NCBI GenBank assembly: GCA_030016455.1
Contig: JASEJH010000104.1
Coordinates: 1-5,998, forward strand
Direction: 5' to 3'
DNA length: 5,998 bases
Origin: Thermoanaerobacteraceae bacterium
Lineage (GTDB): Bacteria > Bacillota > Desulfotomaculia > Desulfotomaculales > Ammonificaceae
Shown piece after piece: positions 1 to 5,772 of the stretch (position 1 is its first letter; the number at the start of each line of letters is the position of its first letter). A model generated the notes under the pieces. The model was not told where the DNA came from, made no database searches, and saw only the letters and a program-made list of their open reading frames with translations. The position numbers were made by a program, and so were the translations under genes.

Positions 1-138
1 ACCGTAGCCTGCATCGGCGTTTGCGCGCTGGCTCCCAACGTGGTCATCGGCGACCAGGTCCACGGCCAGATGAGTACCGAAAAGATGGAGGAGTTGCTGG
101 CCCGTTATACGGCAACGCTTCCAAGCCGCGAAGAGTGA
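1..138 (+). CDS. nuoE: NuoE-like [2Fe-2S] (24 kDa-type) NADH dehydrogenase subunit, C-terminal end only
   Basis: This is the last 45 codons of a gene that begins outside the window; it is open from base 1 and stops with TGA at 136-138. The fragment reads VACIGVCALAPNVVIGDQVHG followed by a short helix (MEELLARY). The CxxxC (fragment residues 4 and 8) followed by APNV and a HG a dozen residues later is the second cysteine pair of the thioredoxin-like [2Fe-2S] domain found in NuoE, HydC/HndA and related subunits. In that family the cluster passes electrons to or from the NuoF flavoprotein, which is the next gene, 30 bp downstream on the same strand. The subunit is expected in the cytoplasm. Whether it belongs to a Complex I-like enzyme, an electron-bifurcating hydrogenase or formate dehydrogenase, or a methylene-THF reductase complex cannot be told from the fragment; the downstream metVF genes favour the last. 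Confidence 0.88.
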   Translation, partial: TVACIGVCALAPNVVIGDQVHGQMSTEKMEELLARYTATLPSREE

Positions 139-168
139 GCAGTATTATCAGGCAAGGGTGAAGCACAG

Positions 169-1803
169 GTGGAAGGAAAGCGGACCATTTTTGTCTGTCA
201 GGGAACAGGGTGCCTTTCGAGGGGTTCCGGGACGGTGTACGAAGAACTCCGGGCGGAAGTAGCCAGGCTGGGCCTGACGGATGTGGAGGTTGACTTTACC
301 GGCTGCCACGGCTTCTGCGAACAAGGGGGCCTTGTGGTTGTGGAACCGGAAGGTATTTTCTACACCCACGTGGGCGTAGCAGACGCACGCGAGATTGTGG
401 ATGCGCACCTGCGGCAGGGCAAGCCGGTGGAACGGCTTTTTTACCGGGATCCGGTGAGCCGGCAGGCGGTGCCCCGCTACCACGAGATCAACTTTTACAA
501 GAAACAGCAGCGGATCATCCTGCGCAACTGCGGCCGGATCAACCCGGAGAAGATCGACCACTACATCGCGAACGGCGGCTACCAGGCGCTGCGAAAAGTC
601 CTCCTGGAAATGACCCCGGAGCAGGTCATTGAAGAAGTAAAGAAGTCCGGACTCCGCGGGAGGGGCGGTGCCGGCTTCCCCACGGGGCGGAAGTGGGAAT
701 TCGGCCGCAATGTTTGCGCCGACAAGAAATACGTGATCTGTAACGCCGACGAGGGCGACCCCGGAGCTTTCATGGACCGCTCTGTGCTGGAAGCGGATCC
801 GCACGCGGTCATTGAGGGTCTGATCATCGCCGGGTACGCCATTGGTGCCGACGAAGGCTTTGTCTACGTCCGCGCCGAGTACCCCCTGGCGGTCAAGCGA
901 ATCCGGGTGGCTCTGGAACAGGCCAGGGCCAGGGGGTTCCTGGGAAAAGACATCCTCGGCTCGGGGTTTAACTTCGAGGTGCAGATGAAGGAAGGCGCCG
1001 GAGCCTTCGTTTGCGGGGAAGAAACCGCGCTCATCGCCTCTATCGAGAGCCGCCGGGGCATGCCCCGGCCGCGGCCCCCGTACCCCGTCCAGTCCGGGCT
1101 GGAGGGAAGACCCACCACGATCAACAACGTCAAGACCCTGGCCTCCGTACCGGTCATTATCGAGCGGGGGGCAGACTGGTTCGCCAGTATCGGCAGCGAG
1201 AAGAGCAAGGGAACCACAGTCCTCGCCCTCAGCGGCAACATCGCCAACAGCGGGCTGGTAGAAGTGCCGATGGGCACCTCCCTTTCCACGATCATCTTCG
1301 ACATCGGGGGCGGCATCCTAAACCGCAAGCGCTTGAAGGCGGTGCAGACAGGCGGTCCCTCAGGCGGGTGCATCCCTGCCCGGATCCCGCATACCCCCGT
1401 GGATTACGAAACCCTGACGATGGTGGGTTCGATCATGGGTTCCGGGGGCATGGTGGTGATGGACGAGGACACCTGCATGGTGGAGGTAGCACGGTACTTC
1501 TTGAGTTTCACCCAGGCGGAATCATGCGGCAAGTGCGCCCCGTGCCGTCTGGGAACCAAGCAAATGCTGGAAATCCTGACCCGGATCACCCAGGGCAAGG
1601 GGCGGGAAGGCGATATCGACACCTTGTTCACCCTGGCCAGAACAGTCAAAGAGACCTCGCTCTGCGGTCTGGGACAGACCTGTCCCAACCCTGTGCTTTC
1701 CACGCTCCACTACTTCCGGGACGAATACGAGGTGCATATAAAAGAGAAGAAGTGTCCGGCCAGCAAGTGGCAGCGGCTGCCGCGGAGGCCCCTCCGCAAG
1801 TAG
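169..1803 (+). CDS. nuoF: NuoF-like NADH-oxidising flavoprotein (FMN, [4Fe-4S], N-terminal [2Fe-2S] domain)
   Basis: A 544-residue protein that should bind NADH and FMN and pass electrons to Fe-S clusters. Residues 1-95 form a thioredoxin-like [2Fe-2S] domain with C10, C15, C46 and C50 (CxxxxC, then CxxxC). The NADH/FMN fold follows, with the glycine-rich loop RGRGGAGFPTG (163-173), CNADEGDPGAFMDR (191-204) and GAGAFVCGEETAL (276-288). An SLBB-type region lies around 345-400. The C-terminal [4Fe-4S] site is CGKCAPCR (C453, C456, C459) plus C499. The layout matches the HydB/HndC/NuoF family. Longer members continue into a C-terminal 2x[4Fe-4S] ferredoxin domain; this one stops at the HIKEKKCPA boundary with a short basic tail. 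The GTG start is chosen because AGGGTGA lies about 7 bases upstream and the [2Fe-2S] domain begins at once. It lies 30 bp after nuoE and 43 bp before metV, probably in one operon. Partner complex inferred, not shown. Confidence 0.93.
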   Translation: MEGKRTIFVCQGTGCLSRGSGTVYEELRAEVARLGLTDVEVDFTGCHGFCEQGGLVVVEPEGIFYTHVGVADAREIVDAHLRQGKPVERLFYRDPVSRQAVPRYHEINFYKKQQRIILRNCGRINPEKIDHYIANGGYQALRKVLLEMTPEQVIEEVKKSGLRGRGGAGFPTGRKWEFGRNVCADKKYVICNADEGDPGAFMDRSVLEADPHAVIEGLIIAGYAIGADEGFVYVRAEYPLAVKRIRVALEQARARGFLGKDILGSGFNFEVQMKEGAGAFVCGEETALIASIESRRGMPRPRPPYPVQSGLEGRPTTINNVKTLASVPVIIERGADWFASIGSEKSKGTTVLALSGNIANSGLVEVPMGTSLSTIIFDIGGGILNRKRLKAVQTGGPSGGCIPARIPHTPVDYETLTMVGSIMGSGGMVVMDEDTCMVEVARYFLSFTQAESCGKCAPCRLGTKQMLEILTRITQGKGREGDIDTLFTLARTVKETSLCGLGQTCPNPVLSTLHYFRDEYEVHIKEKKCPASKWQRLPRRPLRK

Positions 1804-1833
1804 TTCCGCCCAGACCCACAGCCGAAGGCACTT

Positions 1834-1841
1834 AGGGGGGA
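1834..1841 (+). promoter_or_regulatory. Ribosome binding site of metV
   Basis: A purine run AGGGGGGA ends five bases before the ATG at 1847. It fixes the metV start and shows that metV is translated independently of nuoF, which ends 43 bp upstream. Confidence 0.7.
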
Positions 1842-1846
1842 TCAGC

Positions 1847-2491
1847 ATGAAAACGATTACGAAACAGAAACCTTTCGAAGAGATCAGGCAGAAGCTTCAG
1901 CGTTACAATCGCGTGTACATTATAGGGTGCGGCACCTGCGCCACCATGACGCAAACCGGGGGCAGAGACCAGGTACTCGCGATGCAGGAAAGTCTTGAAA
2001 AACTGGAAAAGACCGTCACCGGCTGGGCGGTCATCCCGACGGCCTGCGACGAGATGACCGCGGTGACCATGAAGGAAAACGAACGCTCCATCCGCAACGC
2101 GGGGTGTATCCTGGTAATGGCCTGTGCCATGGGAGTGCACCGGGTGAGCCTGTACACCAACAAACCGGTCGTTCCCGCCCTGGACACCCTGTTCATCGGC
2201 GTGGAAGAAAAGCCCGGCTTCTTCCGGGAGGTCTGCGCCCAGTGCGGCCAGTGCGTGCTTGGCGAAACCGCCGGAATCTGCCCGCTGACCGCCTGCAACA
2301 AGGGCCTGTTGAACGGCCCCTGCGGCGGCACCAATGAAGGCAAGTGCGAGGTGGACAAGGAAAAGGACTGCGCCTGGGCCCTTATCTACCAGCGGCTGAA
2401 AATCCAGGGAAGACTCGACCTGATGCGGAAGTATCACCCCCCGAAGAACTACCAGGTCGCGCTTAGACCAAAGACCTTCAAACTGGGATGA
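1847..2491 (+). CDS. metV: Methylenetetrahydrofolate reductase accessory Fe-S subunit MetV (MTHFR C-terminal domain family)
   Basis: A 214-residue cysteine-rich protein (13 Cys), the small subunit of the MetVF-type reductase of acetogens. The N-terminal half has GCGTCAT (C28, C31), C67 in PTACDE, and C87/C93 in a CILVMACAMGV strand. The C-terminal half is the diagnostic zone: CAQCGQC (C130, C133, C136), ICPLTAC (C145, C150), GPCGGTNEGKCEV (C159, C167) and CAWALIY (C175). This spacing is typical of the MetV/MTHFR_C family. Family knowledge says MetV binds Fe-S clusters and forms a tight complex with MetF, relaying electrons to its flavin; exact ligands cannot be assigned here. There are no signal peptide or membrane segments. 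The upstream nuoEF pair suggests NADH as electron source, in place of the RnfC2 or HdrABC-MvhD partners known in other acetogens. metF follows only after an unusual 299-bp gap. Confidence 0.93.
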   Translation: MKTITKQKPFEEIRQKLQRYNRVYIIGCGTCATMTQTGGRDQVLAMQESLEKLEKTVTGWAVIPTACDEMTAVTMKENERSIRNAGCILVMACAMGVHRVSLYTNKPVVPALDTLFIGVEEKPGFFREVCAQCGQCVLGETAGICPLTACNKGLLNGPCGGTNEGKCEVDKEKDCAWALIYQRLKIQGRLDLMRKYHPPKNYQVALRPKTFKLG

Positions 2492-2498
2492 GTGAGGA

Positions 2499-2520
2499 GT
2501 CGTTCACGACGATAAAGTCG
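2499..2520 (+). repeat. Three mutually complementary 4-mers (GTCG / CGAC / GTCG) at the left edge of the structured RNA
   Basis: GTCG at 2499-2502, CGAC at 2507-2510 and GTCG at 2517-2520 allow two exclusive hairpins, one with a TTCA loop and one with a GATAAA loop. They sit seven bases after the metV stop codon. Short end hairpins are usual in IS200/IS605-group elements, but four base pairs is too little to call one. Confidence 0.4.
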
Positions 2521-2621
2521 CGCCATCGGGAATGAAAATGTGTGTAGGACCTGCGGCAAGACCGGAGCCGCGCCATATGACGAGCTGCGAACCGCACTTG
2601 GCGAGGCGACGGCTCGGAGTC

Positions 2622-2645
2622 CGGATGCCGGCACGGATGCCGGCA
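2622..2645 (+). repeat. Perfect 12-bp tandem duplication (CGGATGCCGGCA x2) forming an 8-bp hairpin
   Basis: The 12-mer occurs twice without a gap (2622-2633 and 2634-2645). Its TGCCGGCA part is self-complementary, so the two copies pair as a perfect 8-bp stem (2626-2633 with 2638-2645) around a CGGA tetraloop. It forms the tip of a longer arm closed by CTCGG/CCGAG (2613-2617 with 2653-2657) inside the structured RNA. Confidence 0.8.
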
Positions 2646-2790
2646 AGCGCAACCGAGGCAGGGACGCCGAGTTTGCGCGGTGCCGGGCGGAGAGCCGGTG
2701 ACGAGCGATAGTGCGGTCAGCGCAGGAATTTGGCGCAAGCCGGTTTGCCCAGGGCCGCTGCAGAAACCTTGCATTTTAAAGGGAGCGAGA

Positions 2791-3678
2791 ATGATGGAAT
2801 CGAAGTTCAAGCAGGCCCTGAACTCCGGAAAGTTCGTGGTCACTTGCGAGATCGGCCCGCCCAAGGGAACAAACATTGAGAAGATGCTCCACCATATTGA
2901 CCTGCTCAAGTACAGGGTGGACGCGTTGAACGTCACCGACCACCAGAGCTCTGTGATGCGGTTTCCCTCCCTCGGCGGCTGTCTTGCCGTTAAAGAGCGG
3001 GGCGGTGAACCTATCCTGCAGATGACCTGCCGGGACCGCAACCGGCTCGCCCTGCAGGCCGACCTGATGTTCGCTTACAGCAGGGGTATTACCAACGTCC
3101 TCTGCCTCACCGGCGACGCGGTGGTGGTCGGGGACCATAAGGAGGCCAAGGGCGTCTTTGACCTGGACTCCGTGCAGCTGCTCCGGGCAATCCGGCAGAT
3201 GGAAACGGGCGCGGACATGGCCGGAAACAAACTGGACGGAGCGGTGTCGTTCTGCGCCGGGGCCGTGGTCTGCCCGGAAGCGAAACCGATTGAACCGCAA
3301 CTGATCAAGTTCGAGAAAAAGGTGGAGGCCGGCGCCGAATTCTTCCAGACCCAGGGGGTCTACGACCTGGAGAACTTCGCCAAATTCATGGAGCACGCCC
3401 GCCAGTTTCCGGTGAAGATTCTGGCCGGAATCATCCTGCTTACCTCGGTTGGAATGGCAAAGTACATGAACGCAAACATCCCCGGCATCTTTGTGCCCCA
3501 GCATTTGATCGACGAACTGGCAAGTGCGGGCAAGGGCCGGGCGCTGGAAAAAGGCATTGAAATCGCCGGGCGGATGATCGCCACCCTGAAAAAGGAAAAA
3601 ATGTGCGACGGCGTCCACATCATGGCGATCGGGAAAGAGGAGGTTGTGCTCGATATCCTCACGGCGGCCGGAATCTAA
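2791..3678 (+). CDS. metF: 5,10-Methylenetetrahydrofolate reductase MetF (catalytic flavoprotein)
   Basis: A 295-residue TIM-barrel flavoprotein that reduces 5,10-methylene-THF to 5-methyl-THF, the last folate step of the Wood-Ljungdahl methyl branch and the source of methyl groups for acetyl-CoA and methionine. The N-terminus GKFVVTCEIGPPKG carries the expected catalytic-region glutamate (E20). DALNVTDHQ, QMTCRDRN, NVLCLTGD and FFQTQGVYD are recognisable family blocks for folate and flavin contacts. The length is near the usual 300 residues for a stand-alone catalytic domain. The reading frame stays open back to 2680, but those 37 codons fall inside the structured RNA and do not resemble MetF. 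The start is placed at ATG 2791; the next codon, ATG 2794, is about equally good, since GGAG at 2782-2785 sits 5 or 8 bases upstream. Expected in the cytoplasm in complex with MetV. It ends 27 bp from the convergent cyclase gene. Confidence 0.95.
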   Translation: MMESKFKQALNSGKFVVTCEIGPPKGTNIEKMLHHIDLLKYRVDALNVTDHQSSVMRFPSLGGCLAVKERGGEPILQMTCRDRNRLALQADLMFAYSRGITNVLCLTGDAVVVGDHKEAKGVFDLDSVQLLRAIRQMETGADMAGNKLDGAVSFCAGAVVCPEAKPIEPQLIKFEKKVEAGAEFFQTQGVYDLENFAKFMEHARQFPVKILAGIILLTSVGMAKYMNANIPGIFVPQHLIDELASAGKGRALEKGIEIAGRMIATLKKEKMCDGVHIMAIGKEEVVLDILTAAGI

Positions 3679-3705
3679 AACCGCACTTTTACCCGGACAC
3701 CATCC

Positions 3706-5688
3706 TTAAGCGGGGGTTTGCACCATCCCCCGCCACACCGTCCGGTTTCTGCCCATCCGCTTGGCCGTGTACAGGGCGTTATCGGCAGTCAAAAGCAACT
3801 CCTGCGCCGTCTGGCCGTCGTCAGGGAACACCGCCACCCCGATGCTCACCGTGGGAAAGGGTTCCTTCTGTCCTTCGGCCTCTATCCGCTTCCTTAGCCG
3901 CTCCGCCACCTTAACGGTGTTCGGAGCGTCGGCCTCCACTACCAAAGCCACAAACTCCTCGCCGCCGTAGCGGGCCGCAGTATCTGTCTCCCGGATGCTC
4001 TGCTGAATAATCCGCCCCGTTTTGCGTAAGCAGTCGTCCCCCGCCAGGTGCCCAAAGGTATCGTTGTAATCCTTGAAGTGGTCCACGTCAAAAAGCAGTA
4101 CGCCGCACTTGCTCTTGTACCGGGAACAGCGCTTGAGCTCCGCGTCCAAAATGGCGAAAAACTTGTGGCGGTTGTAAAGCCCGGTCAAGGCGTCCCGTTC
4201 AGCCATCGTCTTTACCTTCTGGTAAAGACGGGCGTTTTCCACCGCCACGCCGATCTGGCTACCGACGGCTTCCAAAACCTCTCGTTCCTCCTGACTCAGT
4301 TCATTTTTCTGCCGCCGGAAAAGGGTCAGCACTCCCTGGAGCTTGCCTTTGTACCGCAGGGGCACCACGACGCCGGAGTAAAAACCGGCGGCGCTAAAAG
4401 CCGGCGCGTTCAAACCCTCGGGCAGATTTGTCGCGTCGAATACCACCATTTCGTCCCGAAAATGAAGCCGCGGAAACACCTTCGCGTCTGAGGCCCGGCC
4501 CCCACGGCCGGCTTCTTCCCGAAAACCGGCGAGGTGTTCCGCGGAGAAACCGCGGTACGCAGCAAGCGTAAAACCCTCTTCCCCTTCCTGCCGCAAGAAA
4601 ACCAGGCCGGCATCCCAGTTTACCACCTCCATCACCTTCGCCAGAACCTCCTGGAGCATCATCTCCAGTTCCAGCGAGCGGGCAAGGGTTTCGGCAATCG
4701 CGTTGAGACTGGCAAGCCGCCGGTGGCTTTCTTCGATCTCCTGGTTCTTCCGCGCCATTTCCCGGATGAGCAGCGTGTTTTCGACCGTCATCGCGAGCTG
4801 CCCGGCTAATTGCTGGGCCAGCGGGAAATCTTTTTCGGCGTACTTCCCGGCCTCCCGGCTGTAAAAACACAACCCCCCGATGACGCCCTGCTTCGTAAGC
4901 AACGGCACCAGCAGGATGGCGTGCAGGCCTTCCGTCACCAGGACGTCGTCGCGCGCCAAGTCGGGAACCGCCTGGAGGTCTTCCACAACGTCGGGCTGAC
5001 CGGCTGCGAACCTGGCCTGCAAAGCAAGGTCGCTTGCGTGCGCCGCCTCTTCCGGTAAAACGGCCTGCCCGTCCCGGAAAAAGGCCAGTACGCTTGTCCG
5101 GTGACCCTCTTTGACCAGCACCTTCATCCAGTCGAACTCGATCAGCCCTTTAATTAACTGGTGCAGGGCGTCGTAAAACTCGAGGCTTTCCAAACCCGAC
5201 GTGATGAGCCAGTTCAACGTAGTGATTACTTCCAGGAAACGCCACTGCTCTAACATCTCTTGCCGGACCATCAGGTGGGCCAGGGCCAGCGCCAGGATCC
5301 CTTGAAGCCGGGCGATTTCTTTTGTCGCAACTTCCGGATCCTGCACGCCCTCGACCGCCAGCACCCCTACTTCCCGGTCGCCGCAAAAGAGCGGCACCAC
5401 CAGTTCCGTCCCGGCCTGTACGGTGCACCGCCGATCGAGCGCCAGGCGGGGAAGACCCGCGTCATGGTAGGCAAGGCGTTTCTCCGGCAGGCTCCCACCC
5501 CGGCCCGCAAGACAAAGAAGCACCCCCTCGCTCCGGTGCACCAGAAACACCCTTGCAGCAGTGGCACCGGTAGCAGTTAGCAGCGCTTCCACAATCAACT
5601 CGCCGGCGCGGCCGGGGTCTTCCGCCGCCGCAAGGTGAGTCGCCAGGGTGACGATGTCTACGCCGGGCATTTTCTCAACCGTAGCCAA
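3706..5688 (-). CDS. Triple-GAF diguanylate cyclase (GGDEF domain, cytoplasmic sensor)
   Basis: A 660-residue protein predicted to make cyclic di-GMP from two GTP. Three GAF-type sensor domains lie at roughly 12-140, 150-307 and 325-487, joined by helical linkers. The GGDEF domain (about 495-652) starts with the classic RDALTGLYNR, then DVDHFKDYND, and carries an intact RYGGEEF active site (GGEEF 575-579). An RETD at 566-569, exactly five residues before GGEEF, fits the RxxD inhibitory site for product feedback. No membrane segment or signal peptide is visible, so it should sense cytoplasmic signals; the GAF ligands are unknown. Start choice: TTG at 5688-5686 has GGGGAAGGA eight bases upstream and gives MATVEKMPG. 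The frame extends to TTG 5757 (683 aa), but without an SD and through a repeat cluster; ATG 5670 is a shorter option. It is convergent with metF and apparently monocistronic. Confidence 0.93.
   Translation of the reverse strand: MATVEKMPGVDIVTLATHLAAAEDPGRAGELIVEALLTATGATAARVFLVHRSEGVLLCLAGRGGSLPEKRLAYHDAGLPRLALDRRCTVQAGTELVVPLFCGDREVGVLAVEGVQDPEVATKEIARLQGILALALAHLMVRQEMLEQWRFLEVITTLNWLITSGLESLEFYDALHQLIKGLIEFDWMKVLVKEGHRTSVLAFFRDGQAVLPEEAAHASDLALQARFAAGQPDVVEDLQAVPDLARDDVLVTEGLHAILLVPLLTKQGVIGGLCFYSREAGKYAEKDFPLAQQLAGQLAMTVENTLLIREMARKNQEIEESHRRLASLNAIAETLARSLELEMMLQEVLAKVMEVVNWDAGLVFLRQEGEEGFTLAAYRGFSAEHLAGFREEAGRGGRASDAKVFPRLHFRDEMVVFDATNLPEGLNAPAFSAAGFYSGVVVPLRYKGKLQGVLTLFRRQKNELSQEEREVLEAVGSQIGVAVENARLYQKVKTMAERDALTGLYNRHKFFAILDAELKRCSRYKSKCGVLLFDVDHFKDYNDTFGHLAGDDCLRKTGRIIQQSIRETDTAARYGGEEFVALVVEADAPNTVKVAERLRKRIEAEGQKEPFPTVSIGVAVFPDDGQTAQELLLTADNALYTAKRMGRNRTVWRGMVQTPA
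3710..3733. terminator. GC-rich hairpin at the convergent metF / cyclase gene ends (possible bidirectional terminator)
   Basis: GCGGGGG (3710-3716) and CCCCCGC (3727-3733) form a perfect 7-bp stem around a 10-base loop. It lies 31 bp past the metF stop and covers the last codons of the cyclase gene. No T run follows on either strand, so intrinsic termination is uncertain. Confidence 0.35.
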
Positions 5689-5696
5689 ACCACCAT

Positions 5697-5705
5697 TCCT
5701 TCCCC
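5697..5705 (-). promoter_or_regulatory. Shine-Dalgarno sequence deciding the cyclase start
   Basis: Read on the - strand this is GGGGAAGGA, followed by eight bases and then TTG at 5688. Neither TTG 5757 nor ATG 5670 has a comparable sequence upstream, so the non-standard TTG start is preferred. Confidence 0.6.
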
Positions 5706-5720
5706 GTTTTTCACCGGAGA

Positions 5721-5766
5721 CAAATTTTGAATCGCTGCCAATTTTATCGCTTACCAATAAAATCGC
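5721..5766 (-). repeat. Three tandem ~15-16 bp repeats (GCGATnnnATTGG type) upstream of the cyclase gene
   Basis: On the - strand the units are GCGATTTTATTGGTAA (5766-5751), GCGATAAAATTGGCA (5750-5736) and GCGATTCAAAATTTG (5735-5721). Units 1 and 2 share GCGAT, an ATTGG at the same offset, and a following pyrimidine and A; unit 3 keeps GCGAT but has a diverged second half. The array ends 32 bp before the TTG start at 5688. Direct repeats at about one-and-a-half helical turns just upstream of a gene could be a regulator binding array. No regulator gene is in view and no clear promoter was found, so function is inferred from position only. Confidence 0.45.
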
Positions 5767-5772
5767 CCGGTT

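Larger units (their letters stand above)
2492..2790 (+). ncRNA. Structured intergenic RNA, candidate HEARO/omega-RNA-like element without IscB (outer bounds approximate)
   Basis: No credible gene lies between metV and metF, but the stretch folds by hand on the + strand. Nested helices: 2520-2525 with 2731-2736 (GCGCCA/TGGCGC); 2550-2555 with 2721-2726 (CCTGCG/CGCAGG); 2591-2597 with 2711-2717 (ACCGCAC/GTGCGGT); 2598-2603 with 2665-2670 (one G-U); 2613-2617 with 2653-2657; and a perfect 8-bp hairpin at 2626-2645. Local hairpins: 2682-2699, 2730-2743 (GCAA loop) and 2742-2768. Some helices have alternatives, such as GCGGC/GCCGC at 2553-2571 and TGCG/CGCA at 2712-2724. The segment GCGGCAAGACCGGAGCC, the size and the ATGA/GTGA edges recall HEARO RNAs (IscB omega-RNAs), which often occur without a nuclease gene; that match is from memory. 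Structured RNA is well supported, family about even odds. A metF leader or another mobile RNA is the main alternative. Confidence 0.6.

Noticed and set aside
1011..1835. Long alternative + frame inside nuoF
   Set aside because: Low-complexity, Arg/Pro/Gly-rich shadow of a clearly conserved nuoF; only its last ~25 codons are discussed as a possible shifted tail.
2680..2790. In-frame N-terminal extension of MetF starting at 2680
   Set aside because: The 37 extra residues do not look like MetF, lie within the structured RNA, and a good SD precedes ATG 2791/2794.
2492..2790. Cobalamin, tetrahydrofolate or SAM riboswitch controlling metF
   Set aside because: Plausible by context, but I could not find a B12-box-like GCCACTG or a recognisable THF or SAM aptamer core, and no expression-platform terminator with a T run is present before metF.
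2492..2790. Group II intron remnant
   Set aside because: No typical GUGCG 5' end, no recognisable domain V and no reverse transcriptase; the size is also too small for a functional intron.
2776..3618. 280-codon reverse-strand frame opposite metF
   Set aside because: Shadow of metF; no recognisable domain and no independent start signals.
5689..5757. TTG 5757 as the cyclase start (683 aa)
   Set aside because: No Shine-Dalgarno sequence upstream, and the extra 23 codons run through the tandem repeats; TTG 5688 has a strong, well-spaced SD.
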